Positions 24,744 through 34,055 of a DNA stretch of 64,000 nucleotides are shown piece after piece. Below the pieces are notes generated by a model. That model saw only the letters and a list, made by a program, of their open reading frames with translations, ran no database searches and had not been told where the DNA came from. The stretch spans positions 17,714 to 81,713 of the forward strand of contig JAIDQZ010000026.1 in the NCBI GenBank assembly GCA_029062005.1, written 5' to 3'. A program made the translations under genes and the position numbers. Positions within the stretch are counted from its first letter, which is position 1, and every line of letters starts with the position of its first letter. The stretch comes from Muribaculaceae bacterium (lineage in GTDB: Bacteria > Bacteroidota > Bacteroidia > Bacteroidales > Muribaculaceae).

Positions 24744-25928
24744 ATGGCGACATCTTCCGCATCAGCCGAAAGTGCTGAAAAAAATGAAAAGCAAGCTAAG
24801 AAAAAGAATCCCTATATCAGCGGCATAGTTTGTCTTCTGTGGGTATTTGTCATATTTGGAGTAATTGCAATGAAGATGGGGATTGCCCCCATGATGAAGA
24901 CAATGATGGCTACCGCCCACGACCTGCTGCTCAACACATGTTTTTTCCTCATGGCTGTATGTGTACTGACAGGTGCGTTCGGCAGGATACTCGTAGAATT
25001 CGGTGTTGTCGAGATGCTTCAGAAGATACTGCATCCCATAATGAAACCTGTTTTCAACCTTCCGGGTGTAGCTTCACTCGGAGGTGTTATGACCTTTCTT
25101 TCCGACAATCCGGCGATAATAACAATATCAAAGGATAAGGAATTTGCAAAATTCTTCAAGAAATATCAGTTTATATCACTGACAAATTTCGGCACTGCAT
25201 TCGGAATGGGTCTTCTTGTCATAATATACATGATCAGCCTTGGCTATACGATCGAACCTCTGATTGGATTTGCGGGAGCCATATGCGGCTGCATTGTCTC
25301 CACACGCTGTATGCAGCGATTCATCCTCCGCTCATATCCGGAGTATCGCGACATGGAAGCCGTAGATGAGGTGTATACGGAAATAAAACATACCGAAAAG
25401 GAAGGAAAGAATAAGGAAGAGTCTTTGTTTACCCGGATTCTAAATGCAGTGCTCGATGGAGGCAAGGGCGGTGTGGAGGTCGGTCTTGCCATAATTCCCG
25501 GTGTGCTTGTCATTTCCACTCTCGTGATGATGCTCACATTTGGTGCAGGTGAAAATGGATATGACGGAAGTGCCTATCAGGGTGTGGAGCTGCTTCCATG
25601 GCTTGTAGGCAAAGTCAATGTGGTTTTTGAATGGCTGTTTGGTTTTCATGATCCGCATCTCATCGGTTTTCCTATCACAGCGCTCGGCGCAGTGGGAGCG
25701 GCACTCGGGCTTCTTCCTAAGTTCATGAGTGAAGGATGGGTTGATGCTAATGCGATATGTGTCTTTACAGCAATCGGTATGTGCTGGAGCGGCTACCTGA
25801 GCACCCACACCGCCATGCTTGATTCCCTTGGATACCGCAACCTTACCTCAAAGGCTATTCTGGCTCATACTATCGGTGGCCTGGTGGCTGCCGTAGTGTC
25901 GCACCTTCTCGCTTTGCTGATACTTTGA
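24744..25928 (+). CDS. Nucleoside-recognition (Gate) domain inner-membrane protein
   Basis: The 394-residue polytopic membrane protein has about ten hydrophobic helices. A charged cytoplasmic N-terminus (AESAEKNEKQAKKKN) precedes two Gate-type halves: FGRILVEFGVVEMLQKILHP with SDNPAIITISK, and GAVGAALGLLPKFM. A charged central loop (KHTEKEGKNKEES) separates them. The substrate is unknown; related proteins transport or sense nucleosides or other small molecules. A strong terminator follows at 25991-26029. Confidence 0.78.
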   Translation: MATSSASAESAEKNEKQAKKKNPYISGIVCLLWVFVIFGVIAMKMGIAPMMKTMMATAHDLLLNTCFFLMAVCVLTGAFGRILVEFGVVEMLQKILHPIMKPVFNLPGVASLGGVMTFLSDNPAIITISKDKEFAKFFKKYQFISLTNFGTAFGMGLLVIIYMISLGYTIEPLIGFAGAICGCIVSTRCMQRFILRSYPEYRDMEAVDEVYTEIKHTEKEGKNKEESLFTRILNAVLDGGKGGVEVGLAIIPGVLVISTLVMMLTFGAGENGYDGSAYQGVELLPWLVGKVNVVFEWLFGFHDPHLIGFPITALGAVGAALGLLPKFMSEGWVDANAICVFTAIGMCWSGYLSTHTAMLDSLGYRNLTSKAILAHTIGGLVAAVVSHLLALLIL

Positions 25929-25990
25929 CGTCATATGTGTTTCGCGTTTGATATTTTTTGCCTATGGTATAAAAATACATAAAAATTAAG

Positions 25991-26029
25991 ATGTCGATTC
26001 CTGAAAATTGGATTCGACATTTTTTTTTT
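25991..26029 (+). terminator. Rho-independent terminator
   Basis: ATGTCGATTCC (25991-26001) pairs with GGATTCGACAT (26010-26020) with one mismatch around an 8-base loop. Nine T residues follow. Confidence 0.9.
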
Positions 26030-26030
26030 G

Positions 26031-26038
26031 TAATTTTG
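26031..26038 (+). promoter_or_regulatory. queF operon promoter -7 box
   Basis: TAATTTTG lies just behind the terminator T tract, with TTG at 26008-26010 as -33 element. The leader to the queF ATG is about 60-70 bases and contains two small hairpins. Confidence 0.65.
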
Positions 26039-26114
26039 CATTGGCGTTGGACTGTTTTTCCAATGGCTTCCGGATATGTCCGGATTTTTTGATTCACCTT
26101 TGATGATCATGATT

Positions 26115-26579
26115 ATGAGAAATGAAAAAGAACTTGAGGGGGTGACGCTGCTCGGCAACCAGGGTACGAAGTATCCGACCGACTATGCCCCGCAACTGCT
26201 TGAGACCTTTGAGAACAAGCATCCTGAAAATGAATATGTAGTGCGTCTGGACTGTCCGGAATTCACTACGCTGTGTCCAAAGACAGGGCAGCCTGATTTC
26301 GGACATATAAAGATTGCGTATATACCGCGTGAGCGGATGGTGGAAAGCAAGAGCCTGAAGCTTTATCTTTTTTCTTTCAGAAACCACGGCGATTTCCATG
26401 AAGACTGCGTAAATATCATCATGAAGGATCTTCGTGATCTTATGAATCCCCGCTATATTGAGGTAAAGGGGCTGTTTATGCCAAGAGGCGGAATATCTAT
26501 ACATCCGTTTGCCAACTGGGGAGATGAAGTGCATAAAGAAATGGCTGCACACAGAAGGATAACCCAACTTGAGTTCTGA
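26115..26579 (+). CDS. queF: NADPH-dependent preQ0 reductase
   Basis: About 154 residues from ATG 26115 (MRNEKELEG); ATGs at 26103 and 26109 would add four or two residues. QueF reduces 7-cyano-7-deazaguanine to preQ1, the last step before insertion into tRNA. The catalytic Cys sits in [18 protein letters not shown], and the [12 protein letters not shown] segment binds substrate. This is the short single-domain form. It starts a queF-queC-queD-queE run, and the queC ATG follows 1 base after its stop. Confidence 0.96.
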   Translation: MRNEKELEGVTLLGNQGTKYPTDYAPQLLETFENKHPENEYVVRLDCPEFTTLCPKTGQPDFGHIKIAYIPRERMVESKSLKLYLFSFRNHGDFHEDCVNIIMKDLRDLMNPRYIEVKGLFMPRGGISIHPFANWGDEVHKEMAAHRRITQLEF

Positions 26580-26580
26580 T

Positions 26581-27222
26581 ATGAAAGATTCTGTAATTGT
26601 ACTCAGCGGAGGAATGGACTCCACTACACTTCTCCATGACAGGAAAGACCAGATAGCTCTTGCGGTGACTTTCGATTATGGCTCAAAACACAACGCCAGA
26701 GAGATAGAGTGTGCTCGCAAGAACTGCGAAATGCTCGGAATAGAGCATCTTGTGATCCCTCTGGATTTTATGGCTAAGTATTTCAAGTCATCTCTGCTGA
26801 TCGGAGGAGATGATATCCCGGAAGGTCATTATGCCGATGAAAACATGAAGTCGACGGTTGTGCCGTTTAGAAACGGTATCATGCTCTCCATAGCTGCAGG
26901 CCTTGCCGAAAGCCGTGGTCTCGGAAAAGTGATGCTTGCCAATCATGGCGGCGACCATGCCATATACCCCGATTGCCGACCAGGTTTTGTAGATGCCATG
27001 AGCGAGGCGATCCGTCAGGGTACGTATGACGGTGTTGTCATTGACGCTCCATATACCGACATCACAAAGAGCGACATAGCCCGTATTGGTAAAAGGATAG
27101 GTATGGATTACAGTCTGACTTATTCATGCTATAAAGGAGGAGAAAGGCATTGCGGCAAATGTGGCACATGCGTGGAGCGGTTTGAGGCGCTTCGTGATGC
27201 CGGAATTGTTGTTGAAGATTAA
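26581..27222 (+). CDS. queC: 7-cyano-7-deazaguanine synthase
   Basis: About 213 residues from ATG 26581 (MKDSVIVLSGGMDS). QueC converts 7-carboxy-7-deazaguanine to preQ0 using ATP and ammonia. The pyrophosphate loop is SGGMDS, and the C-terminal zinc site is CYKGGERHCGKCGTCVER, four Cys in CX8CX2CX2C spacing. It is co-transcribed with queF. Confidence 0.97.
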   Translation: MKDSVIVLSGGMDSTTLLHDRKDQIALAVTFDYGSKHNAREIECARKNCEMLGIEHLVIPLDFMAKYFKSSLLIGGDDIPEGHYADENMKSTVVPFRNGIMLSIAAGLAESRGLGKVMLANHGGDHAIYPDCRPGFVDAMSEAIRQGTYDGVVIDAPYTDITKSDIARIGKRIGMDYSLTYSCYKGGERHCGKCGTCVERFEALRDAGIVVED

Positions 27223-27259
27223 CAAAGAGTATAGAATCAAGAGTCAAGAGCTGAGTTAA

Positions 27260-27592
27260 ATGTATTACGTAAAGAAAAAACTTGAGATATCGGCTGCTCA
27301 CAGGCTGTCGCTTCCATATGCAAGCAAATGCACCGCTCTTCACGGTCATAACTGGGTGATAACAGTAGAGTGCAGGGCAAGAGACCTTAATGAGGCGGGC
27401 ATGGTGGTGGATTTCACTAAAATCAAGGAACTTATCAACGGCACCCTTGACCATGCCATATTGAACGATGTGCTTCCATTCAATCCTACTGCTGAAAATA
27501 TTGCACGATGGATCGTGGATTCCATACCTGAATGCTACCGGTGCGAGGTTCAGGAATCGGAGGGTAACATTGCCATCTACGAAGAAGACTGA
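27260..27592 (+). CDS. queD: 6-carboxy-5,6,7,8-tetrahydropterin synthase
   Basis: The 110-residue QueD/PTPS-like enzyme makes 6-carboxytetrahydropterin from dihydroneopterin triphosphate. Zinc-binding His residues are in SAAHRL and LHGHNW, and the catalytic Cys is in KCTALHGH. The length is normal for the short QueD type. It starts 37 bases after queC. Confidence 0.95.
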   Translation: MYYVKKKLEISAAHRLSLPYASKCTALHGHNWVITVECRARDLNEAGMVVDFTKIKELINGTLDHAILNDVLPFNPTAENIARWIVDSIPECYRCEVQESEGNIAIYEED

Positions 27593-27593
27593 A

Positions 27594-28196
27594 ATGAGAA
27601 AGATCAACGAGATATTCTATTCCCTGCAGGGGGAGGGACATCATACGGGCTATCCGTCTGTCTTCATCCGTTTCTCAGGATGCAACCTGCAATGTCCCTT
27701 CTGCGACACTCATCACAACTCAGGAGTCGTGATGAATGATACCGATATCATCCATGCAGTGAATCTATACAATGCAGACTGGGTGGTGCTTACAGGCGGT
27801 GAGCCGTCATTGTGGATCGACAAGGATTTTATCCGTCTCCTTCGTCATGCCACCGGAAAGAGGATAGCCATAGAGACCAATGGTACCAATCCTTTGCCGG
27901 AAGGAATCGACTGGATCACGGTATCACCAAAGACCGGTATTGATGAAATGATAGGAGAGTCATCGGTCAAGGTAGAACGTGCAGATGAGATAAAGGTGGT
28001 GGATGTCGGTCAGGATCTTGAACAATATTTTGATTTGCCTTGCCGAGGAGACAAGACTCTGATGTATCTTCAGCCTTGCTACGTGGCTGACAGTAAGACA
28101 AGGGAGTCCAACACCATGCGTACAGTCAGGCGCGTGCTTCAGGATCCGCGATGGACTCTAAGCCTGCAGATCCACCGCTATCTTGGAATACCTTAA
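27594..28196 (+). CDS. queE: 7-carboxy-7-deazaguanine synthase (radical SAM)
   Basis: About 200 residues from ATG 27594 (MRKINEIFYSLQGEG), 1 base after queD stops; the longer upstream frame overlaps queD and is not used. The radical-SAM cluster motif is CNLQCPFC (CX3CX2C). A GGEPSL motif contacts SAM. QueE performs the ring contraction that gives the 7-deazaguanine core. A terminator follows. Confidence 0.96.
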   Translation: MRKINEIFYSLQGEGHHTGYPSVFIRFSGCNLQCPFCDTHHNSGVVMNDTDIIHAVNLYNADWVVLTGGEPSLWIDKDFIRLLRHATGKRIAIETNGTNPLPEGIDWITVSPKTGIDEMIGESSVKVERADEIKVVDVGQDLEQYFDLPCRGDKTLMYLQPCYVADSKTRESNTMRTVRRVLQDPRWTLSLQIHRYLGIP

Positions 28197-28197
28197 A

Positions 28198-28245
28198 TAA
28201 AAAGAATTCAGCGAAAAGAAAATCGCTGAATTCTTTTTATTTATA
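28198..28245. terminator. Bidirectional terminator between queE and the DUF1460 gene
   Basis: AAGAATTCAGCGA and TCGCTGAATTCTT form a 13-bp stem around an A-rich loop with T and A tracts on both sides. It serves the two converging transcription units. Confidence 0.88.
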
Positions 28246-28288
28246 TTATATAAGTCAGTTTTAAGCTACATTTTCATGAGACTGGGTC

Positions 28289-29170
28289 TTACTTTGTAAT
28301 CCGTATGATTCTCGCTCCTTGAATACGCTTTATGTTTCTCTTCACGTAATTGTCAAAAGGTAATTCTTCAAGTGTCACCTGACCTTTCGACGGGGACATG
28401 TGGATCATCATGAGTTTGTCGCCGTCCCATGTAAGTATTCCCATTTCGCGGCTATCAAGATTGAAGTCAGGAGTGAGAAGGAAAAAAATATCGCCCTCTT
28501 TTGCCACTGTCTTATATCTTGCGGGATTAGTGATGTTGCCGTTTGATATGAAAGGTATCTGATGATTTCTGAAGCCCATTTCGAGCATTTTCAGTCTGTC
28601 GTAGTTCCTTTGATTAGCAAACGCCTTGAAAGCATCCCTGTGGTCGGAGATATAGTCAATGGATTTTTCTTTTTTTCTCGGTTCTATTCCATCAAGACGC
28701 TGGGTCGCGTCTGTCACGTTTCCTCTGAAAATATTGTCCGCTATCCAGTCTGAAGGATATAGAAATCTTGACATGAAATCAGTAGATTTCCCTCCTTTGT
28801 ACATGATGGCTTCATATTTATCCGCAAAATCTCTCCAGTTGGGTGATGCCGATGTCTCATAAGCCTGAGCAAGGGCAATGCAGGTTGAAATAAAGCTTAA
28901 TGGCGTGAATGAGTGTATATTGACTGTAAACAGCAATGTATCGGCATCCAAAATTTCCTCTCTTATTGCAGACGGACCGCCGACCAGATTTTTAGCAAAA
29001 AACGCCAATCTGTTTTCAGGTGTCATCTCCTTCAGCTCCGGAGCATGTAGGAGGGTGTTGATGTCAGTGGTGTCTGAATCGCAATGAAAGGCGATGCTGT
29101 CATAAGCTCTGGCGGAGAAAAGCGCCATGACTGTCATGAATATAGTAAGGGCAGACCGGTAAAGTTTCAT
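28289..29170 (-). CDS. DUF1460 family secreted protein (putative amidase-like)
   Basis: About 293 residues from ATG 29170, chosen because it gives a signal peptide (MKLYRSALTIFMTVMALFSA); a farther ATG at 29242 lies upstream of the promoter. Body motifs such as YMYKGGKSTDFMSRFLYPSDW, FISNGNITNPA and EEGDIFFLL-type segments are like DUF1460 proteins. Those are annotated as N-acetylmuramoyl-L-alanine amidase-like and belong to the NlpC/P60-related group. It is likely periplasmic. The enzyme role is inferred from the family. Confidence 0.8.
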   Translation of the reverse strand: MKLYRSALTIFMTVMALFSARAYDSIAFHCDSDTTDINTLLHAPELKEMTPENRLAFFAKNLVGGPSAIREEILDADTLLFTVNIHSFTPLSFISTCIALAQAYETSASPNWRDFADKYEAIMYKGGKSTDFMSRFLYPSDWIADNIFRGNVTDATQRLDGIEPRKKEKSIDYISDHRDAFKAFANQRNYDRLKMLEMGFRNHQIPFISNGNITNPARYKTVAKEGDIFFLLTPDFNLDSREMGILTWDGDKLMMIHMSPSKGQVTLEELPFDNYVKRNIKRIQGARIIRITK

Positions 29171-29193
29171 AGTCGATTGTTTTATTCCAATCA

Positions 29194-29201
29194 CAAAATT
29201 A
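29194..29201 (-). promoter_or_regulatory. Promoter -7 box of the DUF1460 gene
   Basis: The minus strand reads TAATTTTG here, 24-31 bases before the chosen ATG at 29170. Confidence 0.65.
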
Positions 29202-29252
29202 AGAAAAAAAGTTGGATTGAGCAAATGAGTTTTGACTGTCATATATAGTTAG

Positions 29253-29285
29253 AAGCCGGAAGCGCAGATTTGTCGCTCCCGGCTT
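29253..29285 (-). terminator. Terminator-like hairpin after rhaD
   Basis: AAGCCGG-A-AGCG and CGCT-C-CCGGCTT pair with one internal mismatch. The T tract is weak on the minus strand. It lies 38 bases beyond the rhaD stop. Confidence 0.55.
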
Positions 29286-29322
29286 TATAAATTTGGTTAT
29301 AGACGTTTTCCTGTCGTTTTTC

Positions 29323-30135
29323 TTACTTTGGAAGGTTGAAGACAGTGGATATTTCTGTCATCTGGGCGTCTGACATGCCTTCCGGTTCGAAGCCCATATT
29401 GCATGCGCACATATAGATATTGGCGCTCTTGTTGAGTACATCCACCTGATCGAATGCCGACATAATGTCTGTCTCCACAGCAAACACACCATGCTTTTCC
29501 CACATCACTACGTCATAGTTGTCGTCAATAGCCTTTATTGTGGCGTCGGCGAGTTCGTTTGATGAAGGAAGCATGTAAGGCACGATTCCGAGTCCGCGCG
29601 GAGCGAATGCCTTGGTCTCCGGTATCATGGACCAGAGGATCTTGGTGAGAACATCTTTCTTCAGATATTCCGGATTGTGGCTCATCGCCACGAGTTCTAT
29701 CGGGTGTGTATGCAGGCTTGCCTTATAGTTTGATCCCTTTCCTATCAGATAGTTGTGAACCGCCAGGTGAGAGGGAAGCTCTGAAGTCGGCTTCACAGGT
29801 TTGTCGGCTACTATCTCGTAGCTTGCGCAGTCGTCGCAGATACGTATTATAGAGCCGTTGTCCATCGGCCACCTTGCGAGATCGCGCATACGCATCTGGG
29901 TTCCTTTGCAGTAGAACCAACATCCTTTCAGGTTGGGAAGCGTGATTCCGATTGGGAAAGGACCGGCGATAGAAGGCATCGCCTTCATTTCGTCTGAAAT
30001 GTGTTCGGTGACGTTTACGGTGATATTTCCACCGTTACGTTCAGCCCAGCCTTTCTGCCAAAGGTAGCCTGCAGCCTCTGCCACCTGTCCTACCTGATGG
30101 GCAAGTCCGGGATTATTGTCTAAAACTGATGACAT
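29323..30135 (-). CDS. rhaD: Rhamnulose-1-phosphate aldolase
   Basis: The 270-residue class II zinc aldolase cleaves L-rhamnulose 1-phosphate to dihydroxyacetone phosphate and L-lactaldehyde. The zinc-binding HTHP motif (LHTHPIELVAMSH) and a later EKHGVFAVE His are present. The RNGGNITVNV and ELPSHLAVH segments are also typical of the family. It is the last gene of the rhaM-B-I-T-D operon, 59 bases after rhaT. Confidence 0.95.
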   Translation of the reverse strand: MSSVLDNNPGLAHQVGQVAEAAGYLWQKGWAERNGGNITVNVTEHISDEMKAMPSIAGPFPIGITLPNLKGCWFYCKGTQMRMRDLARWPMDNGSIIRICDDCASYEIVADKPVKPTSELPSHLAVHNYLIGKGSNYKASLHTHPIELVAMSHNPEYLKKDVLTKILWSMIPETKAFAPRGLGIVPYMLPSSNELADATIKAIDDNYDVVMWEKHGVFAVETDIMSAFDQVDVLNKSANIYMCACNMGFEPEGMSDAQMTEISTVFNLPK

Positions 30136-30194
30136 ATATTTGGGTTTATGAGTTTATTTGTTGATGGTTTAAAATTCTATCAGTCAGGTTTATT

Positions 30195-31226
30195 TCAGAT
30201 TAGCTGTGGGAGGAAGCAGGATATGACCAGAACGACAATTCCCACTACAAGAACGGCAATGGTCTTTTGCGAGCAACCTTTCCACTCTTTCAGAATAATA
30301 CCCCATAGATTTGAAAATACCACATTGAGCGCCATCAGGATGCAGAAAGAAAGCGTCATGAGTGTCGGCGACTCGATGAGGTAGCCCTTGCCGATTGAAA
30401 GACCGAAGAACTGGCTATACCACAAGGCTCCGGCAAGGATGCAGAAGAGAACGTTGTTGACGAGGACATCTGTCTTGGCATAGTCTCCCCATGAATGATT
30501 TTTCTGATTCTGATAGAAGCAGTAGACGGCGTTGGTCACGAATCCTCCGAGAGTCACAAGGAAAGTGGCTGGGAGGGTCTTGTAGCTGTCAGGGGTAAGT
30601 TCACCGAAATTAATGTCGGCTCCAAAAGCGAGACCCACATTGAAACAGCCGCTCATGAATCCGCATAGAAGTGCGATCATGATGCCTTTCGGGAAGTTGA
30701 AGTCTTTTACGGCTGCTTTCTTTTCCTCTTCGCTGAGAGCGCTTGCCTTCATGCCTCCCGCTATTCCGATGATAGCTATTCCTATCAGCGTCACGATCAC
30801 TCCTATTATGACGGAGAAGGTCAGCTGTGAAAGAGGATCGTTTTCAGGGAAGAATATCTGCAGTAGCACCGGACCCATGATTGTGCCGAGTCCTGCGCAT
30901 GTCCCGAGCGCAATCGATTGTCCGAGAGCGACTCCGAGATAGCGCATCGAAAGTCCGAAAGTCAGACCTCCGACACCCCACAGCATGCCGAAGAGAATCG
31001 TCATCCATAGGCTGAAGGGTGAAGTGGAAGAGAAAAGTTCGCATAGTGTATGCCCCTCCGGCACAGCCAGCATGGCGCCGAGCAAAGGAAGTAGGAAGAA
31101 TGCGAACACCGCCTGCACCATCCAGTAGGATTCCCAGCTCCAGTTCTTTATCTTATTGATGGGAACATAGCAGCTCGACTGGAAGAATGAGCCGATCGCA
31201 ATTATTAGTAATCCGAGGAAAATCAT
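30195..31226 (-). CDS. rhaT: L-rhamnose/H+ symporter
   Basis: The 343-residue RhaT-family permease has about ten transmembrane helices, starting with LGLLIIAIGSFFQSSCYVPI. It brings L-rhamnose across the inner membrane. A charged cytoplasmic loop (ASALSEEEKKAAVKDFNF) lies in the middle. It lies between the isomerase and the aldolase genes, separated from the former by an 88-base gap with a hairpin. Confidence 0.95.
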   Translation of the reverse strand: MIFLGLLIIAIGSFFQSSCYVPINKIKNWSWESYWMVQAVFAFFLLPLLGAMLAVPEGHTLCELFSSTSPFSLWMTILFGMLWGVGGLTFGLSMRYLGVALGQSIALGTCAGLGTIMGPVLLQIFFPENDPLSQLTFSVIIGVIVTLIGIAIIGIAGGMKASALSEEEKKAAVKDFNFPKGIMIALLCGFMSGCFNVGLAFGADINFGELTPDSYKTLPATFLVTLGGFVTNAVYCFYQNQKNHSWGDYAKTDVLVNNVLFCILAGALWYSQFFGLSIGKGYLIESPTLMTLSFCILMALNVVFSNLWGIILKEWKGCSQKTIAVLVVGIVVLVISCFLPQLI

Positions 31227-31254
31227 TTATAAGATTATTATTCATTAATAATTT

Positions 31255-31292
31255 CATAAGGTATGGAAGCTTGAAAAGCCCCATACCTTATG
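31255..31292 (-). repeat. Intercistronic hairpin between rhaI and rhaT
   Basis: CATAAGGTATGG (31255-31266) and CCATACCTTATG (31281-31292) are perfect 12-bp inverted arms around 14 bases. No T tract follows on the minus strand, so this looks more like an mRNA stabiliser or processing element than a terminator. Confidence 0.7.
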
Positions 31293-31314
31293 ATTATAGA
31301 CATTATCCGGATGC

Positions 31315-32568
31315 TTAACGCTTTGAAGTCACGTCAGCCTCGTATTTTTCGATTTCCTTGATGTAAGATTCGCCCACCGGGACATTATTGTTGAGACAGA
31401 ACATGTCGTATACAGCGTTCCATGGAAGGTTCTTGCATTCTTCGAGCAGGGCGAGGCGCTGGAAATATTTGCCTTCGAGCTCATAGTTGCGGAGTGTGGT
31501 GACGGGCTCAAGCAGAGCGCGGAGCATACACTTCTGTGCAGCACGGCTGCCGATCACATACGCGCCGATACGGTTAAGGGTTGCATCGAAGTAGTCAAGA
31601 CCGTAGTGTACGCGGTTAAGTCCTCCGGCGCGTACGATTTCGCTGAAGAGATCCATTGTCGGATCGTCCATGATGGTGACATGGTCGGAGTCCCAGCGGA
31701 TCGGGCGGGACACGTGGAGCATGAGTTCGGGCACGAACAGAAGCATTGCGCTCACCTTGTCTGCCACGCTTTCAGTCGGGTGGAAGTGACCGGTGTCAAG
31801 GGTTATCATCATATTGCGCTGAGCGGCGTAGGCGGTATAGAAGTCATTGCTGCCCACTGTATAGCTTTCGAGACCGATTCCGAAGACTTTTGATTCCACG
31901 CAGTCTTTCATCATATCATATCTGTGTTCGAAGATCTGGTCGAGAGAGTCCTTGAGGAGCTCGCGATAGAGAGAGCGGTTGAGGGTGATGTCCTTGCTGC
32001 CGTCATGCACCCATGTGTTCATGATGCAGGGATCATTCTGAGCCTCACCGATAGCTTGAGATATGGCGCGGCAACGCTTTGAGTGCTCGATCCAGAAATC
32101 GCGGATACTCTTGTCGGGATTGGAAAGCGAGAGGTCGCCGCTCTTTGAGTGAGAGAAAGAAGTAGAGTTGAAGTCAAGCTTGATATCGTGTTCCTTTGCC
32201 CATTCAATCCAGCTCTGGAAATATTCGGGTGTCACTTCATCGCGGTCTACATATTTGCCCTGGAAGTCGCCGTAGATCTCGTGGAGGTTAAGGCGGTGCT
32301 TGCCCGGGATAAGGCTCATGGCATAGAGGACGTCGTCGCGGAGTTCCTCAATATTGCGTGCTTTGCCCGGATAGTTGCCGTTGACCTGAATACCACCGGT
32401 CAGACCACCTTCACGGGGTTCAAAGCCAGTCACGTCATCAGCCTGCCAGCAGTGCATGCTGAGATGGAAATCCTGCATCTGCTGGAGCACTTTGTCTGTG
32501 TCTACGCCGATCGCGGCATACCTTTCCTTAGCCACTTCATAGGCTTTGCGGATAAGTTCTTCTTTCAT
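31315..32568 (-). CDS. rhaI: L-rhamnose isomerase
   Basis: The 417-residue TIM-barrel isomerase converts L-rhamnose to L-rhamnulose. It matches the RhaA/RhaI type with HCWQADDVTGFE, HDIKLDFNSTSFSHSKSG and the metal-site region ITLDTGHFHPTESVADK. It follows rhaB by 44 bases in the rhamnose operon. rhaA is the synonymous symbol. Confidence 0.95.
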   Translation of the reverse strand: MKEELIRKAYEVAKERYAAIGVDTDKVLQQMQDFHLSMHCWQADDVTGFEPREGGLTGGIQVNGNYPGKARNIEELRDDVLYAMSLIPGKHRLNLHEIYGDFQGKYVDRDEVTPEYFQSWIEWAKEHDIKLDFNSTSFSHSKSGDLSLSNPDKSIRDFWIEHSKRCRAISQAIGEAQNDPCIMNTWVHDGSKDITLNRSLYRELLKDSLDQIFEHRYDMMKDCVESKVFGIGLESYTVGSNDFYTAYAAQRNMMITLDTGHFHPTESVADKVSAMLLFVPELMLHVSRPIRWDSDHVTIMDDPTMDLFSEIVRAGGLNRVHYGLDYFDATLNRIGAYVIGSRAAQKCMLRALLEPVTTLRNYELEGKYFQRLALLEECKNLPWNAVYDMFCLNNNVPVGESYIKEIEKYEADVTSKR

Positions 32569-32612
32569 AATGTGGTTATAGTTTTTAGTTGATGGTTTAT
32601 CAGTTTTGGAAA

Positions 32613-34046
32613 TTATTTTGAGGGAGTGTAGGTGATGGTCTCAGTTGAGTTGATTGCAACCCTGCGCATATCCTTCAGAGAGGAAAGGTCTTTAGATGCA
32701 CGGAGCTGCATGAGTACATTGCCGAGAGCTGTGCACTCAGCCGGTCCAGCTACGACCGGTATGCCGAGACTGTCGGCTGCCATCTGCATGAGGTGCTTGT
32801 TGCGTGAACCGCCTCCTATCACGTGGAGACGTTTGATTTCCACAGGAGAAAGCTCGCGCAGCCATTCGGTGATCTCGCCGTATCTGTGAGCGAGGCTTCG
32901 GTATACTACCCTTATGTAATCTGCAGGAGTCTCAGGTTTTACCTGTCCGGTCTTCTCGCAATATTCATCGATTGCTTTTGTCATGCTCACCGGGTTGGCG
33001 AATGATGGATCGTCAGGATTCACGATGCTCGGGCAGTCGCTTTCGAGATAAAGGGCAGCCAGTTCAGCTATATCCTGAGGTGCATCCTTAAATTCCTCTC
33101 GGCATCTTTCGAAAAGCCAGAGTCCAGTGATGTTCTTCAGTACCCTTATGGTGCCGTCTACACCGCCTTCGTTGGTGAAGTTATATTCCAGACTTTTATC
33201 GGTAATGATAGGACCCTCGTTCTCAATGCCCAGCAGCGACCATGTGCCGCAGCTGAGATATGCATAATCCTTGTCGGGAGTAGGCACGGCAGCCACGGCA
33301 GAAGCAGTGTCATGTCCCGCAACTGCCACTACAGGCACTTCTCCAAGTCCTGTAAGGTCGGCAAGACGCGGGATCAGCGTTCCGATAGTCTCACCCGGCT
33401 CGATCATCGGTCCGAATTTGTCGCGTGTCAGTCCTACTTTTGCAAGAAGCACGTCGTCAAGTTCTCCGGTGTTGGGATTAAGAATCTGCGATGTGGATGC
33501 GACAGTGCGTTCGGTGACTGCCTTGCCCGTCAGCATGTAGGAGAGGGCATCAGGAATAAACAGTATCTTATCTGCGTTGTCAAGGACTTCCGGATTGTTC
33601 CTGCGGATTGTGTCAAGTTGGAAAAGGGTATTGAAATCCATAAACTGGATTCCTGTCTTTGCATACACCTCCTCTTTAGGCATCTCCTTGCAGAATCTTT
33701 CCACTGCTCCTGCAGTGTGGGTGTCGCGGTAGCAGTAGGGAAGGCTCGCAATGCTTCCGTCTTTAAGGAAATACGCCACGTCGCATCCCCATGTGTCGAT
33801 GCCTATGCTTTTGAGTGTCGGCTTGTCGCTCATGTCTGCAAGGATGCCGGCACATTTTTTCATCGACTCAATAATATGCTGATATATCAGCGGAAGATTC
33901 CAATATTGATGGTTGCCGATGGGAAGCATCGGATAATGATAGCGGGCTATTTCCTGCATATCAACCTTTTCTCCATCGAAAGAAGCGAGTATCGTGCGTC
34001 CGGAAGTAGCGCCGAGATCTACGGCAAGATGATAAGACTTAGTCAT
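32613..34046 (-). CDS. rhaB: Rhamnulokinase
   Basis: The 477-residue FGGY-family kinase phosphorylates L-rhamnulose at O1. The N-terminal phosphate loop is AVDLGATSGRT, the catalytic region includes GIDTWGCDVAYF, and the C-terminal FGGY signature region reads HVIGGGSRNKHLMQMAADSL. It starts 9 bases after rhaM. Confidence 0.96.
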   Translation of the reverse strand: MTKSYHLAVDLGATSGRTILASFDGEKVDMQEIARYHYPMLPIGNHQYWNLPLIYQHIIESMKKCAGILADMSDKPTLKSIGIDTWGCDVAYFLKDGSIASLPYCYRDTHTAGAVERFCKEMPKEEVYAKTGIQFMDFNTLFQLDTIRRNNPEVLDNADKILFIPDALSYMLTGKAVTERTVASTSQILNPNTGELDDVLLAKVGLTRDKFGPMIEPGETIGTLIPRLADLTGLGEVPVVAVAGHDTASAVAAVPTPDKDYAYLSCGTWSLLGIENEGPIITDKSLEYNFTNEGGVDGTIRVLKNITGLWLFERCREEFKDAPQDIAELAALYLESDCPSIVNPDDPSFANPVSMTKAIDEYCEKTGQVKPETPADYIRVVYRSLAHRYGEITEWLRELSPVEIKRLHVIGGGSRNKHLMQMAADSLGIPVVAGPAECTALGNVLMQLRASKDLSSLKDMRRVAINSTETITYTPSK

Positions 34047-34055
34047 ATTTCAGGA

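Noticed and set aside
26039..26102. preQ1 riboswitch upstream of queF
   Set aside because: The A-rich tail and loop pattern of preQ1-I are absent, and the leader is too short for the other classes.
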